Origin: Chiridota heheva
Taxonomy: Eukaryota > Echinodermata > Holothuroidea > Apodida > Chiridotidae
Assembly (NCBI GenBank): GCA_020152595.1
Contig: JAIGNY010000573.1
Coordinates: 187,501-251,500, forward strand
Direction: 5' to 3'
Length of the DNA: 64,000 bases
This document shows, one piece after another, positions 1-13,500 of this stretch. Positions within the stretch are counted from its first letter, which is position 1, and every line of letters starts with the position of its first letter. The notes under the pieces were generated by a model. It saw only the letters and a list, made by a program, of their open reading frames with translations, was not told where the DNA came from and did no database searches. The position numbers and the translations under genes were made by a program.

Positions 1-1194
1 TTTCACACCTGTGATTAGCTTAAGTTTACATCAATCAATCTGTTAATGGGACGGTATTTTACACCTGTGATTAGCTTAGGTTTACATCAATTAATAAGTA
101 AATGGGACGGTATTTCACACCTGTGACTAGCTTAGGTTTACATCAATCTGTCAGTCAATAGGACGGTATTTCACACCTGTAATTAGCTTAGGTTTACATC
201 AATTAATAAGTAAATGGGACGGTATTTCACACCTGTGACTAGCGTAGGTTTACATCAATCAATCAGTTAATAGGACGGTATTTCACACCTGTAATTAGCT
301 TAGGTTTTCATTAATCAATCAGTCAATGGGACGGTATTTCACACCTGTGATTAGCTTAGGTTTACATCAATCAGTCAGTCAATCGGACGGTATTTCACAC
401 CTGTGATTAGCTTAGTTTACATCAATCAATCTGTTAATGGGACGGTATTTTACACCTGTGATTAGCTTAGGTTTACATCAATTAATCAGTCAATAGAACG
501 GTATTTTACACCTGTGATTAGCTTAGGTTTACATAAATCAGTCAGTCAATAAGATGGTATTTCACACCTGTAATTAGCTTAAGTTTACATCAATCAATCT
601 GTCAATAAGATGGTATTTCACACCTGTGATTGGTTTATGATTACATCAATTAATCAGTCAATAGGACGGTATTTCACACCTGCAATTAGCTTAGGTTTAC
701 ATCAATCAATAAGTTAATGGGACGGTATTTCACACCTGTGTTAAGCTTAGGTTTACATCAATCAATCAGTCAATGGGACATTATTTCACACCTGTGATTA
801 GCTTATATTTACATCAATCAGTCAGTCAATGGGACGGTATTTCACACCTGTGATAAACTTAAGTTTACAATAATCAATCTGTCAATGGGATGGTATATCA
901 CACCTGTGACTAGCTTAGGCTTACATCAATCAATCAGTCAATGGGACGGTATTTCACACCTGTGGTTAGCTTAGCTTGACATCAATCAATCAGTCAATCG
1001 GACGGTATTTCACATGTGATTAGCTTAGGTTTACATTAATCAATCTGTCAATGGGATGGTATTTCACACCTGTGATTAGCTTAGGTTTGCATCAATCAAT
1101 CAGTCAATGGGACGGTATTTCACACCTGTGATTAAGTTAGGTTTACATCAATCAGTCGTTAATGGGACGGTATTTCACACCTGTGATTAGCTTA
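1..1194. repeat. 56-bp tandem array, about 21 copies, open to the left
   Basis: Direct reading shows a unit of about 56 bp beginning GGGACGGTATTTCACACC and continuing through TTAGCTTAGGTTTACATC to a CAATCAGTCAAT segment. It repeats head to tail about 21 times with scattered substitutions and small indels, mostly in the CAATCAAT(C)AGTCAAT part. The array begins before base 1 and stops abruptly after a partial unit near 1194. It lies just upstream of the first visible transporter exon, probably in an intron. No conserved reading frame runs through it. Confidence 0.95.
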
Positions 1195-1392
1195 GTAAAA
1201 GTAAAATTAAACCTCATCTAGACTGCTAGATAAGCACAAATTTTACGTTAACGGATTGTTCTGTGCATGGGAAACTCTCTGATCGTCGGTGAGGAGTAAT
1301 AACAAAAGAGAAAAATGCTACACTGTATCAAGCTGAAATCATGTCACGGTAACAAATTAAAAAAAAGGGAAATAATTTATCTGTTTTTACAG

Positions 1393-1563
1393 GTTGTTTG
1401 CTCAAGTCATTTGGTCCTCATTACAATTCTGATTCCAACGATAGAATGTGAGCTTGGTATCTCATCGGCAATAGGTACTTTTCTTAACAGTGCTATCTTC
1501 CTGGGTTGTTTGGCAGCTGGTATACCGATGGGAATACTGTCGGATCGATATGGTAGAAAAGTG
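1393..1563 (+). CDS. Transporter exon a: TM1 end, TM2 and MFS motif A
   Basis: The acceptor is a pyrimidine-rich CTGTTTTTACAG and the donor is GTAAGT. The exon is phase 0 at both ends, 57 residues. It carries the hydrophobic end of TM1, TM2, and GILSDRYGRK (MFS motif A). The frame stays open upstream to an ATG at 1315, so an alternative start there is possible, but the acceptor and missing TM1 favour an internal exon. Confidence 0.85.
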
Positions 1564-4500
1564 GTAAGTTCTTCCAAAGAATAAAGTTACCTGTACAATA
1601 AATTATGTTGAAAGATATTTGTACCAATCGCTCCTCAAATCGAGCTCAGTGACAAATGTTTACTAATTGTCAAAAATTCATTATAAGTAATAAATAATCA
1701 ATTCATGTGTTTGGCCAGTGGTTCAATTTAGTGTCATGTATAGTATGTGCATATATGAAACAATATTAAATGCTAAGTACAATGCCCTTCAAATCTTTGA
1801 AAAACGCTCCATTCTTTATAATGTGTTCTTCAATCTAAGCCAGTTATAAATGTTATTTCTTCATTGTTGATTATCTGTTGCCGCAAAGGTATAATCAAGT
1901 TTTAAAATACCCGAATGGAATCAGATGTTGACCTTTGAAAAACACAGGATTTACATCAACTATGGAATGTGTGTTCCTCTGTCTATGCCACAAATTATTC
2001 CGCGATTAGCCCAAAAATTGAAAATGTTGTAAAATGTTCAGTTTGTAACCGATTTTGATGTGATTTTTTAATGTGTTAATGGTCGATCGTACAGTCGTAA
2101 ATCTGGAAGCAATAAAGCCCAAGTTACTTTAGATGTTACTAGTTCTTTAAATATAAATAACCAATCAGTAAACGTTTTTGAAATCGATGTAGCAATGGCA
2201 CAAACAGCGGGTAGGAATTAATGACATATATTCATATAATTCCATCTTGAGTTTTCAATCTGAAAAATGCTGTTCTACGCAACATATAATCTGTTGTGCA
2301 CACGATTTTCAGAAATCGTTGCTGAAGCAGGAGATAATTAAACTTTTGTGATTGTTCGAAATATTGACAAAATCATTGACAAGTCTATCAATCGCCGCAG
2401 CAGAATTGACGGTACTAGTATGTATTGAATATATTGGTAATACAAGTATGAACTAAAATATGGAAATACAAGTATACAGCTAATATCTGAGAACGTTTAT
2501 GATAGTTTGGTACCAAACCCGAAATCATAATTTTGAGGGAAACCATATTTGAACATTCAACTTTACCCGCAAAATGATTCTCCTATCCATTATTGAATCA
2601 AAGATATTATGACTCATAGGTGTTGAAAAGATTAGATGATAAAAGTTTAATGCTGCTTCGCATAATATTTTAGACTAAAGAGATGCAATTTATGAACAAT
2701 AAAATCCACTAATTTACTAAGGGATATTTTCTTTCCAATTTTTCATCTTATAACTTTATGCCTGGAGGGATTTGGAATTAACTTAATCATCTTATTATTT
2801 CAAAATACACTTTCCTTTTAAGTTTGCGAAAGTGGATTTTTGTTTTTCTTACCAACAAGTAAAACGAAATTGTGCAGTGAATACGTAAGTGGACGTCGAG
2901 GGAGCAGCTTGACATGCACGCACAGAGAAATGATGTCTTTATATCATTATAAGACTTAACAGTAAAATCAAAGTGAAGTCGTAAACTGATCCGATTCAAT
3001 ATGGAAGTGCGAAATCGATGTTATGTTTGTAAGTAAATTTATTTAATGAGAATGGAAAGTGCAAACTTGGGTGCGCCACGAGTGCTTAATGAACTTTTTA
3101 TAACCTAATACTTTTCTGTTGAGATATATTATCTGCATGACTTCATGCATTTCATCTAGTCAACCCCTGGGCTTTTTACCATGAATTGTATACGCTGAAT
3201 ACAATGGATGAATACAATGGACGTCCATTTACAGTTGCTAAGGCATATTATTCACTTAGCAATACATAGATTTTGTTTTAACAATAATACTTATACCAGG
3301 TAGGCATATACTTGAGAATGAATCGTAATTAAGTTTTAGTGTAGAGTATCATCACCCTGGAGATTCATCCAGCATGTTATCTTATTAAATGGTATTATTC
3401 TGATTTTCTTTCAGATAGCAATTTTCTCCTTGGGCTTCGCTCTCACACTTGAGCTTTGCAGTGCATTTACTCACCACTTTGCCACCATGTCCTTATGCAA
3501 ATTTCTGGAAGGTTTCTGTCTCCAAGGTGTTTTGTTGTTCCCAGTGTACACTACTGAAACATTACCAACGGATTGGAGATCAATGTCAAATCTAGCTTGC
3601 CAGGTACGCAATATAATCCATAAATATCTTCTGATTTTCAAACTAGATTTCATCAAAGCTGAAAATGTCATAATTTGTTTTATCAAGAACATAACCTGCT
3701 TTATTTTACGTCCAACACTCAATTTATTGGCATTTTTACTTGACGGATGATCGATAGCACATTTGAGATTCTGTTTTTGCGTTTTGCTATGATATATTTG
3801 AGCATATCATCCGATTACTCCGAGAGTCGAATTAGTGTTTAATCAATCCATCATGATGTGGGGGAGAAAAGGACATAATACGAGTAAAATATAATAAAAC
3901 AGTCTCCAGGGACATCAATAATTGATCATCAGGAAAATGGAGGTAAAAACAAAGGAGGCAATAGATAATTGGAAAATATCCGTACCTTGCATACTGAATA
4001 GATTTAGAAATGGCAATTATCTTTACAGTATGATGTTGTTATACATAGTGTCCATGTCCGTGTAATAGCATATCAAATGATTCTCGTATAATAAAGAATG
4101 TACATTCATGTACATGACTTATTTTGTGTCAACAATTAATGTTTACCAAGAATAATATTATATTAAGTTTAAGTTGGAAAAGATATGCTTTCTATCTTAA
4201 GTAGGTTTAAAGTAACATTTGTTCCAAGAAAATAAAAGAGGAATAATTTATTTCCCAAATCAATGCACAATGGTTAAATTCAAAAAGGTTAGTTATGAGA
4301 CTTAAAAACTAATCCTCTTTGAAGTATTTGTTCACATTTTATCTAATGCCATAGGTGAAATTGGACTGAGACTTTCAAATTTGAATAAATCATATTAGCT
4401 CTTTTGTCTTAATCACGATTATCTTAGCAATAAAAGGCACCCTATGGCAATCTACGTATCATTTTGCACTGAATGTGCAAATAATATTGTAACCTTTTAA

Positions 4501-7500
4501 GGTTACTTGCGTATAATGTTATGCTACATCTACCATATACATAGAACAGGATTTGTTATTTCTAAAAGAACAATCCCTACCTTGAATCACAGTTAGATAT
4601 GATTTTACGTCAATTGTCTACTCCTTGACGACCTTCTATATCATAATGTTGCAATGTGAAGTAAGCGCAGATTTCTTGTGATTACATTTAATTAGCATAG
4701 GTTTTCATTCTTTCTTCAAAAAATGACATGGCGTATATTTGTGAAAAGGAATTGATAGAAAACAACTTCATATTTAACATCTTTTCAAGATCCGACATTA
4801 AAACATTTTAGGACTTGTTAATAAAATACCTAATCCAATTATTTCTGTAACAATTTTAGTTTCAATTTAAGTCGTTGTGTCAAATTGAATAAGAAGCAAT
4901 TTTCAGTCTCGGAGAACCATTATTTTATTGATTCATTTTAAAATCCAATTTATCTCAATTATATCCAGATCGGGTTCTTTAAGCGAATAAAGAATTTTGG
5001 CAATTATTTTCAATTAAAGAAAATTATCTGCTTATCCCAGTGCATATGAAAAGGTTCGTCGTGTTAAGCATATCGAAACAGAATTATTCCTTTGAGTTTA
5101 TAAGTGATTACGTTAATTTGGATACTGATATTCAAGAATTGATCAATGAATTTCTGCTCTGAAAAGGGTAGAAGTTCTTTAAATACTGCTGGAATACGTT
5201 GCCACGGTGCTATTAAAGGTATACAAAAGATAGAGCATGCTCATTCACCTAAATGAAAATTCTGAACAGATCACTCTTAAAATTATGGTAATGGCTAATC
5301 ACATTTTGAAGAATTATTCAAAAATTGTGTAAGATGTATGAAAGATGGTTGAAAAAGGAATAGGTTTCCCTTTTTGATGTCACAATCACAAATTTCCACA
5401 ATTGATTATAAAAAAAGGTTCAAATTAAAAAAAATACTATAAATTGTAGGATTTTGATGATACCTTTGCTATTTTCATGGTTTATAACATATTTTCTTCC
5501 ATTTCAGCTTAAATTGTTGCTCCCATAAGTCTTTAAACAGAGTTGAATCTAGCTAATTCTTAAAGGAAAGACATCGTCCCATAAGGTCCTGACCATTACC
5601 ACCATGGTTATTAAAAACACATGCGGGAGACCTTTATGAAATCCTAACTGATCTCTTCCAAACCTCTGTAGATAACGGTACTATCCCAAACAAGTGGAAA
5701 GAAGCAAACATATGTAGCATTTTTTAAAAAGGTGATAAACACGACCCAGCTAATTACAGACCAGTCTCTCTTACCTGCGTGTGTGGTAAAATTCTTGAGC
5801 ATATAATCCACTCACATGTGATGAAATTCCTTGATGAGTATAATATCTTAACTGATCTCCAACATGGCTTTCGAGCAAAAAAAAACAACTGAAACACAAC
5901 TTCTCTTAACAATAGATGATATTTCTAAACAAATTGACCAAAACACTTCCATCTCTATGGCTATACTCGACTTCTCAAAAGCGTTCGATAAAGTCCCACA
6001 CCAACGTCTGTTATCCAAACTTTCCGCATATAGCATTGCTGGAAATCTACTGGCCTGGTTTGCACCCTTCCTCAACAACCGCATTCAGCGTGTTGTCTGT
6101 GATGCCGAAATCTCAAATTCTAAACAAATTCTATCTGGTGTACCACAAGGTACCGTTTTAGGTCCTTTACTTTTCCTTTTATATGTCAATGACATCCCTG
6201 ATAATATAAACAGCACGGTTAGACTGTTTGCTGATGATTGTCTTGTGTATAGAACAAACCACTGATAAACCCTCTGACCAACAAATCCTCCAAGATGATC
6301 TAAATAAACTTGGGCAATGGCAAAATAAATGGCAAATGAATTTCAACCCCTCTAAATGCTACATCCTCTCAATATCTCTTAAAAAATGCTATAAATCACC
6401 AGCTTATACCTTGTGCAACCAGCCGCTAAAACATGTCAACTCCCACCCGTGCCTAGGTGTTGAATTTGATAATAACCTCAGATGGGATAAACATATAAAC
6501 AACATTACCAACAAAGCAAACTCTGTACTTGGCTTATTAAGACGTAACCTCTCAAACTGTCCCACTGACATTAAAGCACTGCATAAAGCTCTAGTCAGGC
6601 CAGTACTTGAGTATGCATCAGCAGTTTGGGACCCCTATCACCAGTGCGATGTAGATAAGCTTGAATCAATTCAACGGAGAGCAGCCAGGTTCTGTATGGC
6701 AGACTACTCTTATAAATCCAGTGTCACTAGCATGCTTCATAGATTAGATTGGCTCCTGCTAATAACAAGAAGAAGAGACACCCGTCTAAAAATGCCATAT
6801 AAGATCAATAACATTCTTGTCGCCATTGATAATGATAACCTGATCCCAAACGCAAGAATTAATACAAGAAATAAGCATGGTCTAAATTTCCTTGTTCCTT
6901 ATGCTAAAAAGAATGTTTATAAATACTCCTTCTTTCCTCAAACACAAAAGATTAGAATGCTTTACCATCGGACATTGTACATGCACCAAGTCTAAGCTGT
7001 TTCAAAGCTAACCTTGCTAATTGATTTATTTTAATTATATTATTATTTTTTCCCATACTTTTGCTACGCTCGGTTGACGTTCATGTCCTTTAGAAGGATT
7101 TTTGCCGACTTAACCTATTCAGATTCAGATTCAGAAATACATTTAGAAATAAACGCCGCCGTGCTGATAACGCTACTTCCGATTTTCAATTTTCTTTATT
7201 GGTGCGAGAAATCTGTGATGTTATCGATGACACATCTGCTGGACCCAACATATGGGGTTACATGTGTTATCAATAACATCAAAGATTTCTCGCAATTAAT
7301 AACAAAACTTAAAAACCGGAAATTACGTTTTCAGCACGGCGGCGTTCACTTCTGAATATATAAATGGAACGATATATTTCCTTTAAATAAAAGCATTTCC
7401 CTTGTCAGCATGATGTAGAAACTACATTATCATCTTTTCACTTTTTGAACATACATAGTGAACGAATGTTCCCAACTATGTATAGTTTTATAAAGTTTCA

Positions 7501-10500
7501 AGTGTAAGTTTGGAGTTTCCGAATTAAACTTCCTGATGTCATGCGTCATAAATGTTTTTTCCCCTATAGGCTGGCTTGGTGATTGGACCAATTTTCACAG
7601 GCATTCTAATATTCTTCCTTCAGCCTTTGATTGGTTGGCGGTGGGTTACAGCTGTAAATACCATACCTGGATTTATCGGCATGTTATTTTTGGTGGTGAG
7701 AAATATTTTACAGCTAGTCCATTTGATCTACAAATTAAGTTTCTATTTGAATACTTAATGAAATACCTTCTCTGTACAAAAATATAGATGTGTTTAACAT
7801 TTACTAGGCCTAGATGCATTTTCTATAATTCAGTTAAGATGAGAAAATGAGGTCTTCATTACAACAGTACTAAAATATAGATACAATATCCTCATCTCAC
7901 AAAGAATTGGTCAACTTAAATCAAACGAAAGCTTCATTCTGGGCAGTAGACAGGTAGAGTCAACTTTATTACACTTTGTCTTGAATGTATTTACAGTCTT
8001 TCGCTTCCGACCATTACTCCTACGTTTGCTTAGTCGTTTTCCGCTGCTTGAATTGGCATAGTTGTAATACTATCATATCAGCAATAGGTCACGACTGAAT
8101 ATACCTCCTTTAGAATAAATATTTGGCAAACCAGGCAGTCCATAGCAGCCTCATATGACAGATTCTTTCGTAAGTTGGTAATATAAATTTAAATATCAAT
8201 TATGCATAAGAAACACAATGAGACGATGTATGCCTACATTTTAGAAGCAACATGCAGTATTGCTCAATTTCAGTATTCATTTCCTTCATGCCAACCGAGA
8301 AGATAAGAACATTTTTTTTATTGCAGTATCATATTCTACCCATATATAATTTTTCATATTTCTCTCTAACGAATTCAATAAATATTGAAGGATTTGTTGA
8401 CTTGCCGCAGTTAGATTAAATTCCGTGCCTTTCTTCGCCAGCGAAAATCTATTTAGCGCCATGATATCTATCAACAGCAAAAAAACATTTCCTGCTAGCC
8501 CTTGGGGTAAAATGAATATGAATTGAATTGATTTTAAATTGAATAAACTAAGTAAAGCAGCTTCGTGGTTTTTTTGAGTTTGTTTTATAGGATTTTCGAA
8601 TTTGCGCCTCTAGCTTTGTTTGTTTATCCATCAGTTCTAATCGCAAATTATACAAAAAGATAATTCTGCTTAGATTTTGTTGAGCACTTAATGTGTCTGG
8701 CTTCCACGCCGAACTCTTATGCAAGCTTTAAGTAGGTATTCGCTTCCGTTTCAGTTTCTCCCACGATCTCCACGACTTGCAGCTATTTCAAACGATCTTC
8801 GCACTGCTATCAAGTCTCTCTTCGTTATATCTCGACAATCTGGTGGAAGACACATACCGACTGGAATACTTCGACCTAATATCCTTGTTCCACGCGTAAG
8901 TCTCATTTTCTATGATATTAAATCTCAAACATTTGCCCCTGCAGTTCGACTGTGGTCAGGACACAAATAGGATACAAATAGGACACAAATAGAAAATGTA
9001 ATCGGAAAGGAATAAAACAGCTGGTTGATGAATATTTGGTTTCTGAAATTATTATGATTTCGAACATGTTTTTCGAGCATGTTCTTCCTGAATTTGAGCA
9101 TGTTCTTCCTCATTTCGAGCATGTTCTTCCTCATTTCGAGCATGTTCTTCCCTGTTTTCAAATATCTTCTTTCTGAATTCGGGCATGTTCTTCCCTAAAT
9201 TCGAGCATGTTCTTCCTGAATTCGAGCATGTTCTTCCTGTTTTCGAGCATGTTTTTCCTGAATTTGAGCATGTTCTTCCTGAATTCGAGCATGTTCTTCC
9301 TGATTTTAAGCATGTTATTCCTGAATTCGAGCATCTTCTTCCTGATTTCAAGCATGTTCTTCCTGATTTCGAGCATGTTCTTCCTGATTTCGAGCATGTT
9401 CTTCCAGATTTCGAGCATGTTCTTCTGATTTCGAGCATATTCTTTCTGTTTTCGGGCATGTTTTTCCTGATTTCGAGCATGTTCTTCTGATTTCGAGCAT
9501 GTTCTTCCTGATTTCGAGCATGTTCTTGCTGATTTCGAGCATGTTTTTCCTGATTTCGAGCATGTTCTTGCTGATTTCGAGCATGTTCTTCCTGTTTTCG
9601 AGCATGTTCTTCCAGATTTCGAGCATGTTCTTCTGATTTCGAGCATATTCTTTCTGTTTTCGGGCATGTTCTTCCTGATTTCGAGCATGTTCTTCCTGAT
9701 TTCGAGCATGTTCTTTCTGATTTCGAGCATGTTCTTCCTGTTTTCGAGCATGTTCTTCCAGATTTCTAGCATGTTCTTCGTGATTTCTAGCATGTTCTTC
9801 CTGATTTCGAGCATGTTCTTACTGATCTCGAGTATGTTCTTGCTGATTTCTAGCATGTTCTTCCTGTTTTTGAGCATGATTTTACTGATTTCGAGGATGT
9901 TCTTCGTGATTTCGAGTGTGTTTTTGCTGATTTCTAGCATGTTCTTCCTAATTTCGAGCATGTTTTTACTGATTTCGAACATATTCTTCCTAATTTCGAG
10001 CATGTTCTTCGTGATTTCTAGCATGTTCTTCGTGATTTCTAGAATGTTCTTCCTAATTTCGAGCATGTTCTTCCTGTTTTCTAGCATGTTCTTTCTAATT
10101 TCGAGCATGTTCTTCGTGATTTCTAGCATGTTCTTCGTGATTTCTAGCATGTTCGTCCTGTTTTCGAGCATGTTCTTACTGATTTCGAGTATGTTCTTGC
10201 TGATTTCGAGCATGTTCTTACTGATTTCGAGCATATTCTTTCTGTTTTCGGGCATGTACTTTCTGATTTCGAGCATGTTCTTCCTGATTTCGAGCATGTT
10301 CTTTCTGATTTCGAGCATGTTCTTCCTGTTTTCGAGCATGATTTTACTGATTTCGAGTATGTTCTTGCTGATTTCGAGGATGTTCTTGCTGATTTCGAGT
10401 GTGTTTTTGCTGATTTCTAGCATGTTCTTCCTAATTTCGAGCATGTTTTTACTGATTTCGAACATATTCTTCCTAATTTCGAGCATGTTCTTCGTGATTT

Positions 10501-13500
10501 CTAGCATGTTCTTCGTGATTTCTAGAATGTTCTTCCTAATTTCGAGCATGTTCTTCCTGTTTTCTAGCATGTTCTTTCTAATTTCGAGCATGTTCTTCGT
10601 GATTTCTAGCATGTTCTTCGTGATTTCTAGCATGTTCGTCCTGTTTTCGAGCATGTTCTTACTGATTTCGAGTATGTTCTTGCTGATTTCGAGCATGTTC
10701 TTACTGATTTCGAGCATGTTCTTCGTGATTTCTAGCATATTCTTCCTAAATTCGAGCATGTTCTTCCTGATTCGGCCATGTTCGTCTTGGTTTCGAAATG
10801 TTTAGGAGGTACTATTTTTTTTTCGAAAAATATTTAAAATACTTTGCTTCAGCTTGGAATAACTTCAGCGAGGAAAAAAACTCACCGAATTACAGTAAAA
10901 AATGCAGTCAAAGGAAAAGGCAGGGCAGAATCATTACTGTAACTTTCGGGAGGTTTCGATATTTGTAGGAACATTTATCGAAACTTATCAAATTTCGATG
11001 CAAAATCAATTATTTAAAAATTCGGTTATACTATTCTGCTTTTCTAAAAATGTATGGTAAAGAAACATAGTTCAGATATGAAAATTGTTTTAGATTGATG
11101 CACTATTTCGAAATAAATTCAAATATGGTTTATTTCTCGCTAGGATTAAAAAACTGACTGTAAATGGATCATGGCTATTTCATGGATCGTGCGTCAAGTA
11201 TTACATAATCCCAGCTATATCAAAAGTGTTTTTTTATTTCTATGACCCAATGCTTTTTATTAAAGAGATAAAAAAAAATTGAGTGTTGCATGTCACATAA
11301 CAAATTTGGTAATACAGTTTCAAAGAAACAAACTGCTAAAAGCTCCACCTGAATTAAAAATCTACAGGTGTTGACTAGAAACCTATAAATGTGCATTAAA
11401 AATGTGCATCAAAATATATAACAAAATGTGGTTGCGCTTCCTTTTATATAGCGTTTTATATATGCCATTAGTTTGTACCATTTTCAATAATTAATTGCGA
11501 CGATCGTTTACCTTTCTTTCAAATCCTTTGCAAAAGTAACCTAAATTCAATTGAACACGTCAACTACAAAATATTATAAATATTAAGAAAATCTTAAGTA
11601 AATAAATAAAGAATATTACTTTGTCATCTTAGGAACATTTTTTATCTTGTGACCTGGAAGTGAAAATGGTTTCGCCTTGAGGTTCAATATATTTATAATA
11701 TATTTAGCTTAGCATTCATTTTTTATTTTATTTTTAAATGAGCTCTAAGATTTCATAAAAATAAAAAAAAAACTTTTAATGGTTTAGATTAACAAAACAA
11801 TAATTCCAGGACATTTAAGCCCCGGGCGTACACGTATAGTTATTTGGTGAATTGACTGATATGATTGCCGCCGAAGATGCTATTGTGAAATGTTTTGAGC
11901 ATTTGTTTTTACCGAATACTTGGTGATCTATGTGACATGTGTTTCCTGACTGTTTTCTGCATGGCTACGAATATCGATTTTTAAAAACTTTATTGAAATA
12001 AATGATCGGGTTATAAAAAATGAAAATAAAAAATCCGTAGATATGTATTAATTTAGGTTGTGGGAGCATCTTTGAAATACCTGAATATTAAAAAAAAGGA
12101 TGAACAAGAATTTCGGTGCCCCGCGTTTCGCACAATGAGATTTTTTGCACTTTTCATTTATCGCATTACTGAAATGAATCTTCATTCAGTTTTAAGTTTT
12201 AGTTTATGGATCAAATGTTTTCTTCGATTTTTGGGATTGCCACCAACATTACGGGACTCACTTTTCCTTTTTCATATAATGCCTTTGTTTTCAAGCTTCA
12301 TTTTAAGTCAAATTCACTATCGTGTTTTAAATACCGTGGACCTCAATTTAGACACAATTTTCCCCTTGGGTATTCTATTGATTTCAAATGTCATAGGACT
12401 AACCTATTTAAAAAGCAATCCCAGAAATAATTATATCACACTGCCCAGTATTTGCAATCTCCTGTATTGGATTTCAATGTGTTCTAATTTCTTTACAAAA
12501 GCTTTTTCCCTACCTCGTAATAAATCTCTCTCGGTTGATCACCCTATACAGAGCCCTAATAGAAGCATTAAATCAATATTTCGAATGCTTTTTCTTCAAA
12601 ACTGTAAAAATCGTGCAGCATTCTTTGCAAGAACAAATATTCACATTAGCTATTCTAGAGATCATATGTGCTGCTATAGAAACTGTAGAAAAGAGTTTGA
12701 ACCTAGCTTGCCTCAAAGATAATAAAAGAGTATTAAATCTTAAACTTTTCGAAGTAGTCTTAGATTAATTTGATTTTAATTTCGTTATTGTCATATGGGT
12801 AAGATTCCCTAGTAGGCCTATCTAATCTAATTTGATTAGCTTTTGAGCAGAAAATCATGTTTCTGGGAAAATCATGTTTCTGTTTACATCGTGTGATTGC
12901 ATGGTTACACCTTTTACACAAGATAATAGTTTTTATCGTTTATTTCTTTCTTGTTTAGAATAAGATGGGAAGAGTTCGAAGCGTCTTCAGAGACGTATTC
13001 ACCCAGCAATTTTCACTTCTTCTATGGTCAGGGAGGTGAGCAACTTTAATATCGCATCTGAAAAAGCGTCTTTTTGCACATTAGCTCGTTTAAGAAAAAA
13101 CCAAATTCAAACATTTTGACAGTAGTCCACGACTCATTACTTGAGGTGTAGCCAACCTTTCAGGTTGAGGGTAGGCGAGGGGAAAGTTCTGGTTTCATAT
13201 AATAATTGCAGTTTATTGCACTGTTTGGAAGCTAAATGTAACTACAGAGAGTGTGTGGGGAGGGGGAGGGGGGTAATACGATTCCGTTTATCCCCTGGCT
13301 ACTCCCATGATTACTTACTCATGCTGACGATCAAACTAATGCTTTTTCTTATATTTGAATATGTCATTGTTGGACGTTAGTGTCAAACGAAGAGAATAAT
13401 CTCACCACAAAACTCACCACACTTTTTTTAATTGTGTATATATATGTGTATAGCCTACCGCAAAATTGAACTTTTTCAGCAATGCACTGTGGCGTATTAG

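Noticed and set aside
1-1194. CRISPR-like array
   Set aside because: Units are contiguous with no unique spacers, and the DNA is clearly eukaryotic with introns.
7074-7355. 93-codon plus-strand frame
   Set aside because: It spans the LINE tail and the palindromic MITE, so it is a composite of repeats.
9158-10759. 533-codon minus-strand frame of MLEIRKN heptads as a coiled-coil protein gene
   Set aside because: It is a 21-bp tandem repeat, open in several frames on both strands, lying in an intron of the transporter. No unique sequence, splice or start context supports coding.
12060-12722. 220-codon plus-strand frame
   Set aside because: No motif, overlapping open frames in other phases, A/T-run rich, located within an intron of the transporter.
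12206-12768. Additional transporter exon in the d-e intron
   Set aside because: Exons d and e already join in phase and match the family order; no splice-bounded segment here adds a missing part.
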